DNA of 64,000 bases, taken from positions 32,119,398-32,183,397 of the forward strand of contig NC_092577.1 of assembly GCF_037975245.1 (NCBI RefSeq), in the 5' to 3' direction. The position numbers and the translations under genes are program-made. Shown here one piece after another: positions 55,101 through 62,814 of this stretch. Under the pieces are notes generated by a model, which saw only the letters and a list, made by a program, of their open reading frames with translations, made no database searches and was not told the DNA's origin. Every line of letters starts with the position of its first letter. The stretch's first letter is position 1. The DNA comes from Apostichopus japonicus. Its lineage: Eukaryota > Echinodermata > Holothuroidea > Aspidochirotida > Stichopodidae.

Positions 55101-58100
55101 TTAGGAATACTTTGGTGTCGCTACTGTACAAGGGCGTAGGAATTTGTTTTAGTTTTAAATTTAGTAGTGAAATGAAACAATTGTTTGCAACTATATTTTG
55201 AAAGTTGTACAGGTACAGAGGTACTGTAAGCAAAGATCCTATGATGTCAAAATTTCTCTAAAAAAATACTTATTACAGGAACCTACCTCCGAGGACTGGA
55301 GACAACAGCGACCTATGACCCTTCAACTCAAGAGTTTGTCCTTCACAGTCCAACTCTGACTTCCATGAAATGGTGGCCTGGAAACTGTAAGTAAATATTT
55401 TCAGGAGAAGAGTTAAAAAGTGGCACAATTTTAAACTTTAAACTACTGTCATTTTCGCATTGTAATACCCCCACCCCTTCTCCTCGCACAACATTTGTGA
55501 TGCTGTAATAGTTACAGTATACTAAATGTTTAACAGGATTGATGTCAGTTTCAATTTTTGAATTAGGGTTGAAATTGGAAAGTCTTCTAAATATTCAGAA
55601 TTGGAATGTAGAATAAGATGCTGTAATAAGTTACAGTATACTTTTTTTTATTTATTTTTTATTTTTATCATTGTCATCTTTAATGAGGGTAGTCCTGCTC
55701 AGTGCAGAAGCACTGCTTTCCAGAGGAGCCCTCAATACAAAAATACATGTATAGCATTATGCAGTAGAAAAACGGTAACATCCAAAGCACAAAAAAGACG
55801 GCAAATATCAGACATCTAAACAAAATATATAAGTTTTAATGTTGCGTTTAAAAATTTTAGCATTTGGCAAGCATTTCAAATTTGGGGGAAGACTGTTCCA
55901 CGACCTGCCTTCTACATACGAAACGTTTAACAGGATTGATGTCAGTTTCAGTTCTTGAATTGGAAATTTGAATTGATATGCTTCTAAACATTCAGTATTG
56001 GAATGCAGAATAAGAAGCAGGAGTATATTAGATAATATTATAATTTATAGAAAATTTCCTTAAAAGTCACATTACAGCTGGTATTTCATGATTGATTTTG
56101 TTCTGTTTTCAGTGGGTAAGACCGTCACCCATGCTTTGGTTGCTGCCAGGCTCATCACACAGGGTAAAGATCACGGAACTCACATGTTCATGGTACAACT
56201 CCGGAGTATGAAAGACCACACCCCTTTGCCAGGTATTTGAACAGATAAAAGAAGCTTAAATGGCAGGGATCAGGGATTTGGACTAAGCTCTGACAAGCCA
56301 TGCCGACAAGTTAAACATGGCTGTGGGATTAGTTTATCAGACAAAAATGGATTCTGTGTGTCATTGATAAAATAGATTTCAAACTTCAGTATATATACAT
56401 TGCAGTATATACATCTGTACTGTCAATTTCTGTTGGGCCACCAAAAGTTCCAAAAAGTGAGTTTTTGTCTACTCTTCCCTCATGCAAGGAAAAAGTTTCC
56501 GAAATGAAATGACAACAAGTTTGTTTGTTGTACTCATACTCACACCAAGGGGGAATTCTATCTGTACTCATACTCATCCTGTTTTACTTGGGAATCAATT
56601 CTTCTTTCTCGTAATTCAGTAATAAAAAACAATCGCTTGAGTGAGATAATTGGGAATGAAGAAGTACGGTATGCTTCAAAAAATGCATTTTATAAAAGCG
56701 AACAGAAATCTGACAGGAAAAACTATAAATACCTTTTGAAAAATGCAAAGGAATGATTTGCCAGAACAGGATTCAAACCAGGAACTGTGAGTATGGGCAA
56801 CATGTTTCATAGCCGATCATTTATTTGCTCATCCCGGATTTGTTTCAATTTTCTTTTATGAAAATAGGTGACCTGGATGTGGCTTTAGGTTTGACGATTC
56901 ACTCGAGTATTCTGTTAGTTCGTGTTAATATATTCTGTGAATCTCTAACTTGGCAGTGCTGCTCTCAGTAATCAATAACTTTTACTTTTCGTTTGTGTTC
57001 TCCCTCCGTAGGTGTGGAGTTGGGAGATATCGGACCAAAGCTCGGTTTCAACAACATCGATAACGGATATCTGAGAATGGACCGCGTCAGGATTCCGCGA
57101 GATCACATGTGCATGAAATTCTCTCAGGTGAGTCAGCGATGACACGCCATCTGATTGTTAAATACCCCCACCAACACTGTCACCCACTCCCTCCCTTGCA
57201 AAACAGTAACATCAATAACAGATATCAGGGAATGTACCCACTAAGGCAGGATTCCTCATCCTCACCCTCACACTCCACCACTCTCTCCCACATTTAACAG
57301 TAACATCACTAACATGCAGTCAGGATTCCTTGTGATCACTTGTGTATGACAGCGATAATGGTCCTTGTGATTGTTAAGTACCCCCACATCTTGCCCCACT
57401 CTGAACCATACCAACTTAATATCGATAAAATATACCAAGTAGGGATTCTTTGCGATAACATGTGAATGAAATACTCTCAGGCTAGATCTCTCTGATCCTC
57501 AGATACATCACCCCTCTTCAGCCCTCACTCCACCCACCTTCCATACCCCACCCACCTTTCATACCCCACCCACTTTTCATACCCCACCCACCTCCCACAC
57601 CAATATACCATTTGAATAATGCAACATATCTTTCCCAGTATCTGAAAATCCAACAAAACATTTTGGGAATTTTTTGGGTTTCAAGATATACCTGATAACA
57701 AGTTGATTGTAATTTTTTTTACTATAAGGACAAGTACTGCATTTCCTTTTAGGTATACTTAGAACTAGTGTAATGCTTTGTAGGGATGCTATTAACTGTG
57801 ATGTATTTCTTGTTATACAAAAGGATGCAATTACCTGTAGCTAGTGATTAGCCATACCAATTATCAATAATAATTTTAGCCCTATCTGTTATATCCAAAG
57901 TAGGCATAGGTAACAACAAACATATTTTATCCTTGTATTTGCATGGCGGGAATTATTAAACCACAATTTATATGTATCTTTCATACAGATTTTGTTTGTG
58001 TAGATGTATGTATGTATTTTAGGTCCTCCTGCAAGCAGGACCTCGCGAAGAAGCCTCATTGGCTTATCAAAGCCGCAAGCTCACCAAAGTCAGTCTCTTA

Positions 58101-61100
58101 GATTCATATTTAACGTCCATGATTATGAATTGTCAATTGCCAACAACTCTGTAACTGGACGACTTACATTAATCTTGTAGTGACTCGAACTCAGGACCTT
58201 ATGATAGATAAATTTTCTTTTCTACACTTGCATTACAGGTTGCTCCTGATGGTACCTACACAGCGCCACCTCTCGCCAAGCTCAGCTACGGTAGCATGGT
58301 GGTCATTCGCAGCTTCCTGATCGATCACGTCGGAGTAGGTCTGGCGAAGGGGGCCATGATTGCGACCCGTTACAGCGCAGTCCGGAGACAGTCCGAGCTC
58401 ATTCCAGGGTGAGCAGACATTACTAACAATGACCATAAAAGAGAAACATGAAAAGCTAGATATGCTAAAATGGTCACAAAAGGGGCTCAAACTTTAGAAC
58501 GCAATTCCAGCTCTTTTGTGAGAGAATTAGAATGATTATGCGTGGTACCAGTATAGATTGTTATATTCAGGTTGATCGTTGAAATTCTCACAGTCAGTAC
58601 CAAAAGTGGAACTTGAAGGATGCTTGAAGTGATGTCCCGGAGGATTGAGTGGTAACCAGAGTTTGGTGGGGTGGTTTTGCGCTGTCGTGTTGCGATCTTG
58701 CATGCTAAAGTTGCCTACAGGGTTTGTGTGTGAAGTTTGCAAACTAATCGTTGAATGTGGTGTAGTCATAGTTTTTGGCATTAAAAGCATATTGGAAGAA
58801 AATTGGATGCAGTGACGGTATTGCCCATCTAATAACTTGGAACCAACTTTACCTTCAGGGTTGAAGGTTGAATAAATTATTAGTGCATGGGGTATGTTCA
58901 TACTGTGATGCATTAAAATAGAAGTAGAAAATTGGACATAATGATCTTCCCTGCCTATGGCAAATACCACCCGAGTCCCCTGTTTTGTGCCAAAAACAGG
59001 AAAGATAGAAATATTTACCCGAGTTTGTAATACTAGCCATAGTGAATGCTCCTCTGCACAAATTCATGACAAAACACACAGTGTACTATTTCAGTGGTGG
59101 AGCAAAATTTTGTCATCACACAGGAAAGTGGTGCCAGCCATAAGAGCACTTGTGTTTACAATCGTACGGTTGCTGGTACAATTAATTAGGTGCGCTCAAG
59201 GAGGAATCCTAATGACAGTACTTGGGGTAGTTTGTGCTATCAAGTAACCTATTACTAATGCTCGAGTGAATTTGAGGAGGAACGCTTTTATGCAGGCAGG
59301 CTTGACCAACATGGAGGCAAAAACAGTTGGTACCAACTTTGCCTTCAGGGTTGAAGATTGAAAAAACACATTAGTGAATATGGTATGCTCCATACTGTGA
59401 TGCATTCAAGTACAAGTAGAAAATTGAATGCAACTTTAAGCTTTAAAAAAAATCTGTATGAGTATGTATGATTCTTGTCAGGGGCGGACTGGGTCTTAAA
59501 ACCAGCCCGGGCATTTTTCACCTAAAGCGACCCATTATTCATTGATATGTTACAAAGTGATCGCCATCCTGGGGTAGGGGTTTAAGGTTTGAGAATTTTT
59601 TTTAAGTTAAGGAATGCCTAGATGCAAAATGCTGCTATATTTCTCAATTTTGTAGGTTACAAAAATCCTTTAAAAATAGACCCGAAAATAATTTTCCAGA
59701 AGCAACACTTGATTAAACTGAGAAATGTAAAAAACATAAACAAAAATAGTCAAAAATATATGATTTAGACTGGATTTTATTTCGTTTATCAAGCACTTAA
59801 AAATGTATTTCTACACAGCCCGTCTGTATTCTATTAACTACTGTCAAAATGGGCTGTAATTTTTACCAGGCTCCCCAGCCCACTGGCCCACCCGCCCACC
59901 GGGCATTGCCCAAATGCCTGTGTGGCCAGTCCGCCACTGATTCTGGTCTTGTTGTAGGCTTGAGTTATTAAGAAACAAGACAAAAACCCATTCGTTGTCA
60001 TACCGGACGATAAAAGAAGGACCAATAATTCATTTATTCATTCTTGGTATATTTTCATAATCAACATATTTTTGTCTTTCTTTTTCTTTTGTTTATTCAG
60101 GAAGCCTGAACCGAGAATCTTGGATTATCAGAGTCAACAGATGAAACTTTTCCCCCAAATCGCATCAGCGTTTGCTCTCCTCATCTGCGGAGCTCAACTC
60201 AAGGACCGTTTCTTGGAGTATCTGGCTCAGACCGACGAAGGAAACTTCAGCGCGTTACCAGAGGTGAAGCTTTATTTGATATCCTCAGTCAATTGTAAAA
60301 TGAACAGATGTCATTGATACAATGGAGTTTCACCCTCCTTCCTTTAACATATTCCGTTCCCACTTGATAGACCTTCAGAGGGAAACTTCAGCGCATTACC
60401 AGGGGTGAAGCTTTATTTGATATCCTCTGGCAATTGTAAATGAACAGATGTCAGTTGAAACAATGGAATTTTACCCTCCTTTCCCTACCATATCCCCTTC
60501 CTCCTTTATAGACCTTCAGAAGGAAACTTCAGCACATTACCAGAGGTGAAGCTTAATTTGATATCCTCGGTCAATTGTAAAGGAACAAATGTCACTGGAA
60601 ACAATGGAGTTTTACCCTCCTACCCCTACCATCTTGCCTTCCCCCTCTTCGGAAGGAAAATTCAACCCTTTACCAGAGGTTTGATATACTTTGGAAAATG
60701 TAAACATTTTGAAATTAAGAATATGTTCATTCATTGTATGAGAAATGGTTGGGCCAGGCTTGTCAAAGTAATATTATAATTACTGCAACATCTTTCGATT
60801 CGTGGTTAGGAAACAGTAAGCAACAACCAGTTCCAATCTCTTCTCCCATCCTCCCTTCCCCCATCCCCTTTCCTCTTCCTCCACCATCACCAAAACAGGT
60901 GGCCGGTCTTTTAGGGAAATATGTCAATGTTTTGGTTATGAAAGTTAATTAGCTATGTTAAACAAGATGACTGATTATTTATTAACCTCTCTCTCTTTGA
61001 AACAACAGCTGCACGGTACAACAGCAGGCGTAAAAGCCTTCACCACAGAAATGGCCTCATCTGGTCTGGAGATTCTCAGAATGTCTTGCGGAGGACACGG

Positions 61101-62685
61101 CTTCTCCGCAGCCAGTGGTTTTCCTGAAATCTACAGCAACGTGGTCGCCGCCTGTACCTACGAAGGGGAGAACACTGTTATGCACCTGCAGACTGCAAGG
61201 TTAGTAGAGGTTGAATGTCTGAATGGTAGAGTGGTGGGTGAGGGGGGGGGGAGGGAGGTGTAAGTCAGTGCCCTCAGCAAAATTTGATTGACAGAAATGG
61301 GGAAAAAAGGTAAGAAATTTGCTTCAAAAAACAGTAAATATTTTCTTTGTAAGAAAAATCACTTCTAACTTCTTCTCTAACTTTTCCAACTGCACTGCAC
61401 TGCCCTTCCCCCTGCCTTTCCCATCCCTCTCCCCTCCCTATTCCTTTCCCCATCTCCATGATCGTCTAAGCAATATGTTAGTGTAGTTGGAGCATCTGTT
61501 TATACTACTCCTAAGCTCTAACCTTCATGTGTGAAACATTGTTTGCGTTGGACTTTTAATAAATTAAATTAAACGACTAATAATAATAAAATATTTGCTT
61601 TTTATATAGCGCTTTATACCAGCGATAGGTCTCAAAGCGCTTTTACAGACGTTATAATATTACCCCTGGTCAATGATTATCTGTCCCAGATACAATCCCT
61701 CCAGTCTAGATAGGCCACATCATTCCCCTGAATGGTGGAAAACGATTTTTTTGTAACTTAATTTCAAGTATTGCAGACCTCTGTTACTATGAACTGAAAT
61801 TACTGACATGCTGTATTTGAGATCTTTGTGTTTTTTGTTTTTATGGTCTTTCTGGAGGTTTTACCTAAAGTTATTGATTAACATAACTTCTAGATTAAAT
61901 AAATACAGTGGAGTGTTTTTTGTCTCTCGCTCTTGTTTCTCGGGAAAATTTTGACTTCTATGAGTGAAAGACTTCTTACCACTTTCATTCCAGGTTTCTC
62001 ATGAAAGCGGTCAAGCAGGCAATGGAGGGCGCTAAACTGACTCCCTTCATGTCGTACATAACCGCCAATCCGCAGGAGCGTTGCCCGGCCAGGAACCCGA
62101 ACGACTTCATGAACATGGAAATTCTACGGAATACTTACAGGCACAGAGCCAGAAGGTTAGTGAACTGCCTGCCACCAGTGTGTCGGTAACCCGCCCCAAA
62201 ACTTGAGAACCCAGCATTGTGAATTTAATTTCTCATCTTTGGCCCAACCTGCATCTCCGTAAGATAGCTTGTAGTGTACAATAAAACAGTTATGATTGCC
62301 ACTTTGGCAATTGCCATCAAGGTTGCCACTCAAGTAGCGCTTGTCAAGACAGTGGTAGATCATGGAAATGGCAGGCATGCCACCAGCATAAAAACTGCAA
62401 GGAGGCTGGGGGAAGGGAGGGAGGGGATGGCATTTATATTTTCTGATGGCATTTGGTGATCTACAGAACATGGACTAATGTGTTAGTATCTCGGGTTTGG
62501 GAAGTTGATTCCATCATAATTCTGGTGGGAAGAGTACTAACTTTGACACATCTATATATATTTATATATATACTTTCAGCACTGTGAGGCATGCAGCAAA
62601 GTGTCTTGAGGATGAAATAAGAGGCGGGAAGTCCTCCCACATGGCCTGGAATGATAACCATCTCCATCTTATTGCTGCATCAAAG
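45978..62685 (+). CDS. ACOX1: Peroxisomal acyl-CoA oxidase, 11 exons, 3' end beyond window
   Basis: Acyl-CoA oxidase catalyses the FAD-dependent, H2O2-producing first step of peroxisomal fatty-acid beta-oxidation. Joined exons 45978-46173, 48604-48763, 54146-54306, 55279-55386, 56113-56232, 57012-57127, 58239-58408, 60101-60263, 61009-61199, 61994-62155 and 62580-62685 give 1653 nt and 551 codons with no stop; every junction keeps frame and every intron is GT-AG. Visible motifs: FAD/substrate-domain [11 protein letters not shown] (163-173), WWPG (204-207), GDIGPK in exon 6, CGGHGFS (425-431), and TYEGEN with the presumed catalytic base Glu450. Human ACOX1 has about 660 residues, so the C-terminal helical domain end and any SKL-type signal are missing. 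About 30 residues precede the point where ACOX1 usually begins; an alternative start is Met12. Some features look more like ACOX2 (IESER near the N-terminus, DHTPLPG, the region around residue 490), so ACOX1/ACOX2-clade is the safe call. A 5' non-coding exon is possible because TTACAG, an acceptor-like sequence, lies 7 bases before the ATG. Confidence 0.93.
46494..47738. mobile_element. DNA transposon (hAT-like ends) with a nested LINE, ACOX intron 1
   Basis: The left end reads TAAGGTGACCAGACG and the right end, inverted, TAAGGTGACCATAT. Both look like known ends of hAT-type non-autonomous elements. The flanks share only part of a possible 8 bp duplication. Between the ends lies a LINE tail of about 0.7 kb, so the LINE probably inserted into an older, shorter element. 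Confidence 0.45.
46930..47620 (+). mobile_element. 5'-truncated non-LTR retrotransposon (LINE) 3' end, ACOX intron 1
   Basis: From 47047 the plus strand reads [16 protein letters not shown], later [20 protein letters not shown] and [10 protein letters not shown]. This is the pattern at the C-terminus of CR1/L2/jockey-type reverse transcriptases ('Y..R...G...WN.L......S.S...FK..L'). A TGA interrupts at 47044. The ~290 bp after the frame ends in AATAAACTTGAACTTGAAAC, a short-repeat tail typical of these LINEs. Inactive. Confidence 0.7.
48604..48763 (+). CDS. ACOX1: ACOX exon 2, residues 66-118
   Basis: The acceptor is TTTTGCAG before 48604 and the donor is GTAAGA after 48763. It encodes the FMTQEQRY helix region and KKMRELDI, both typical of the ACOX N-terminal alpha domain. 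It enters in phase 1 and leaves in phase 2. Confidence 0.92.
49922..50466. repeat. Pentamer array (GTACT/GTAAT) with 60 bp higher-order unit
   Basis: TGTAC/TGTAA pentamers. Between 50041 and 50220 a 60 bp block of 12 pentamers repeats three times, the last two copies identical, so a higher-order structure has been homogenised. It lies in ACOX intron 2. The minus-strand open frame of about 200 codons with a 20-residue period is an artefact. Confidence 0.93.
51197..51507. repeat. CT-rich array (CCTTCCTACCTCC-like)
   Basis: A pyrimidine-rich tandem array on the plus strand in ACOX intron 2. Pro/Ser/Leu-rich open frames in several frames come from the repeat. Confidence 0.92.
51850..52095 (+). 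mobile_element. tRNA-derived SINE, family B (plus copy, ACOX intron 2)
   Basis: The head GTTAGCTCAGTGGTTAACGC resembles a tRNA A box and AGTTCGAGTCAC a B box. The body continues through a segment on 'gacaattgacaattcataaac' and ends in TACATACAATACA. The body recurs inverted at 58002-58205. Confidence 0.75.
52400..52604 (+). mobile_element. Possible second LINE 3' terminus
   Basis: The segment ends in AATAAAAAACTTTAAACTTG, resembling the tail at 47600-47618, after a non-coding-looking stretch. It lies tail to tail with the LINE at 52754-53112. The call rests mainly on the tail. Confidence 0.3.
52754..53112 (-). mobile_element. 5'-truncated LINE reverse-transcriptase tail, ACOX intron 2
   Basis: Read on the minus strand: [46 protein letters not shown] and SLEVFKTRL. 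This is the well-known C-terminal tail of CR1/jockey-like reverse transcriptases. A frameshift lies near 53060. The frame ends at a stop just below 52757. Fragment only. Confidence 0.75.
53113..53415 (-). mobile_element. tRNA-derived SINE, family C (ACOX intron 2)
   Basis: In minus orientation it starts near 53410 with a tRNA-like head (GTGGTTACGGTAGTGGACC), has B box GGTTCGAGTCC, then 'TGTCCATGGGCAAGGCACTT', a segment commonly seen after the tRNA head of animal SINEs. It abuts a LINE tail of the same orientation at 52754-53112. Confidence 0.6.
54146..54306 (+). CDS. ACOX1: ACOX exon 3, residues 119-173
   Basis: The acceptor is CTTTCAG and the donor is GTGAGT. It holds the FAD-contact signature [11 protein letters not shown] at its 3' end; the last Gly codon is split with exon 4. 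It follows the longest intron of the gene, about 5.4 kb. Confidence 0.95.
54463..54801 (+). mobile_element. tRNA-derived SINE, family A (plus copy, ACOX intron 3)
   Basis: The head reads ATGGCCGGGTGGATGAAGG, like the A-box region of Ser/Leu tRNAs, followed by a short duplicated GGCATTTGAA stretch, then GGTTCGATACC as B box, and a ~220 bp tRNA-unrelated body shared with 9027-9305. It lies inside ACOX intron 3. Confidence 0.75.
55134..55152. mobile_element. Solo end of the 24065-type hAT element
   Basis: CAAGGGCGTAGGAA recurs here exactly, with no opposite end nearby. It is probably a truncated copy in ACOX intron 3. Confidence 0.4.
55279..55386 (+). CDS. ACOX1: ACOX exon 4, residues 174-208
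   Basis: The acceptor is TTACAG and the donor is GTAAGT. It encodes [12 protein letters not shown] and the WWPG motif of the beta domain. Confidence 0.95.
55499..56015 (+). repeat. ~117 bp direct duplication split by a LINE
   Basis: A block from GATGCTGTAATAGTTACAGT through AACAGGATTGATGTCAGTTT to GGAATGTAGAATAAGA is repeated once. The second copy starts at about 55616 and is interrupted by the LINE tail at 55640-55921, resuming at 55926. Confidence 0.75.
55640..55921 (-). mobile_element. 5'-truncated LINE tail inserted into a tandem duplication, ACOX intron 4
   Basis: On the minus strand 55917-55818 reads [17 protein letters not shown], then [11 protein letters not shown] before a stop: again a reverse-transcriptase C-terminus. 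A T-rich run at 55640-55665 is its poly-A tail. It interrupts the second of two ~117 bp direct copies (see findings). Confidence 0.7.
56113..56232 (+). CDS. ACOX1: ACOX exon 5, residues 209-248
   Basis: The acceptor is TTTTCAG and the donor is GTATTT. It encodes [10 protein letters not shown] and the loop ending DHTPLP, a beta-domain segment whose wording is closer to ACOX2 as I remember it. Confidence 0.94.
56752..56845 (-). mobile_element. Possible short tRNA-derived SINE fragment (ACOX intron 5)
   Basis: On the minus strand a B-box-like GGTTTGAATCC sits about 60 bases after GGATGAGCAAATAAATGATC. It is too diverged for a tRNA gene and may be a SINE head. Weak. Confidence 0.3.
57012..57127 (+). 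CDS. ACOX1: ACOX exon 6, residues 249-287
   Basis: The acceptor is CCGTAG and the donor is GTGAGT; the exon ends in phase 0. It encodes [18 protein letters not shown] and RIPRDHM, among the most conserved ACOX blocks. Confidence 0.95.
57529..57598. repeat. 18 bp tandem repeat, about 3.5 copies
   Basis: CATACCCCACCCACCTTT recurs at exactly 18 bp (57542, 57560, 57578) in ACOX intron 6. Confidence 0.85.
58002..58205 (-). mobile_element. tRNA-derived SINE, family B (minus copy, ACOX intron 6)
   Basis: This is the inverted copy of the family at 51850-52095. It begins with a TGTA tail at 58002 and runs through the B box (GAGTTCGAGTCAC on the minus strand) to about 58205, where the tRNA head is truncated. 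It ends only about 30 bases before the acceptor of exon 7. Confidence 0.72.
58239..58408 (+). CDS. ACOX1: ACOX exon 7, residues 288-343
   Basis: The acceptor is ATTACAG and the donor is GTGAGC. It encodes APDGTY, the [12 protein letters not shown] helix and the RYSAVRRQS block of the first C-terminal helical domain. Confidence 0.94.
59479..59939. mobile_element. hAT-type MITE, 461 bp, near-perfect 8 bp target duplication, ACOX intron 7
   Basis: The ends are CAGGGGCGGACTGG and, inverted, CAGTGGCGGACTGG. Flanks ATTCTTGT (59471-59478) and ATTCTGGT (59940-59947) match at 7 of 8 bases, as expected of an old hAT insertion. No coding capacity. It ends about 160 bp before ACOX exon 8. Confidence 0.82.
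60101..60263 (+). CDS. ACOX1: ACOX exon 8, residues 344-398
   Basis: The acceptor is TATTCAG and the donor is GTGAAG; it ends in phase 0 at SALPE. It encodes [13 protein letters not shown], a conserved FAD-site block. The last ~34 bases and the donor are repeated twice downstream at 141 bp spacing (see the repeat entry). Confidence 0.94.
60229..60700 (+). repeat. 141 bp tandem duplication containing the exon 8 end and donor
   Basis: GGAAACTTCAGC starts at 60240, 60381 and 60522 (141 bp apart), with a degraded fourth start near 60655. The first copy is real exon 8 plus its donor GTGAAG (60264). The same donor hexamer recurs at 60405 and 60546. The fourth copy has lost it. Reading on from the true donor meets a stop near 60315, so the later donors would not give a full protein. 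Confidence 0.9.
61009..61199 (+). CDS. ACOX1: ACOX exon 9, residues 399-461, catalytic Glu
   Basis: The acceptor is AACAACAG and the donor is GTTAGT. It encodes CGGHGFS (425-431) and CTYEGEN (447-453). Glu450 aligns with the acyl-CoA dehydrogenase/oxidase base that abstracts the alpha proton (Glu421 in rat ACOX by family knowledge). Confidence 0.96.
61570..61745 (+). repeat. Interspersed repeat fragment, ACOX intron 9
   Basis: The segment TTTATATAGCGCTTTATACC ... CTCAAAGCGCTTTTACAGAC ... ACCCCTGGTCAATG looks like a widespread marine-animal repeat. The ACCCCTGGTCATTG part also occurs at 52655-52675. Family not named. Confidence 0.45.
61994..62155 (+). CDS. ACOX1: ACOX exon 10, residues 462-515
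   Basis: The acceptor is TTCCAG and the donor is GTTAGT. It opens with RFLMK, then a variable linker ([14 protein letters not shown]) resembling ACOX2 more than ACOX1, and enters the second C-terminal helical domain. Confidence 0.91.
62580..62685 (+). CDS. ACOX1: ACOX exon 11, residues 516-551
   Basis: The acceptor is CTTTCAG and the donor is GTAAAA; it ends in phase 0. It encodes [12 protein letters not shown], a spacer, then AWN.....HLIAASK, matching the ACOX C-terminal helices. It is the last exon visible; the next must lie beyond 64000. Confidence 0.87.
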
Positions 62686-62814
62686 GTAAAACAAAATCGA
62701 AAGTGCTTTTTTTTCTTCTAAAACACCTTGTCACTAGTTTGTTTTTCATTCTTTCTTTCATTGGTAGGTAATGAGACCTGATTGGTTTACTAGTACTAGA
62801 GTAACATTTCAAAA

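Noticed and set aside
60371-60551. Extra ACOX exons made of the repeated exon 8 ends
   Set aside because: Exons 8 and 9 already join in frame and match the family; the copies have no good full exon structure. Kept only as a finding.
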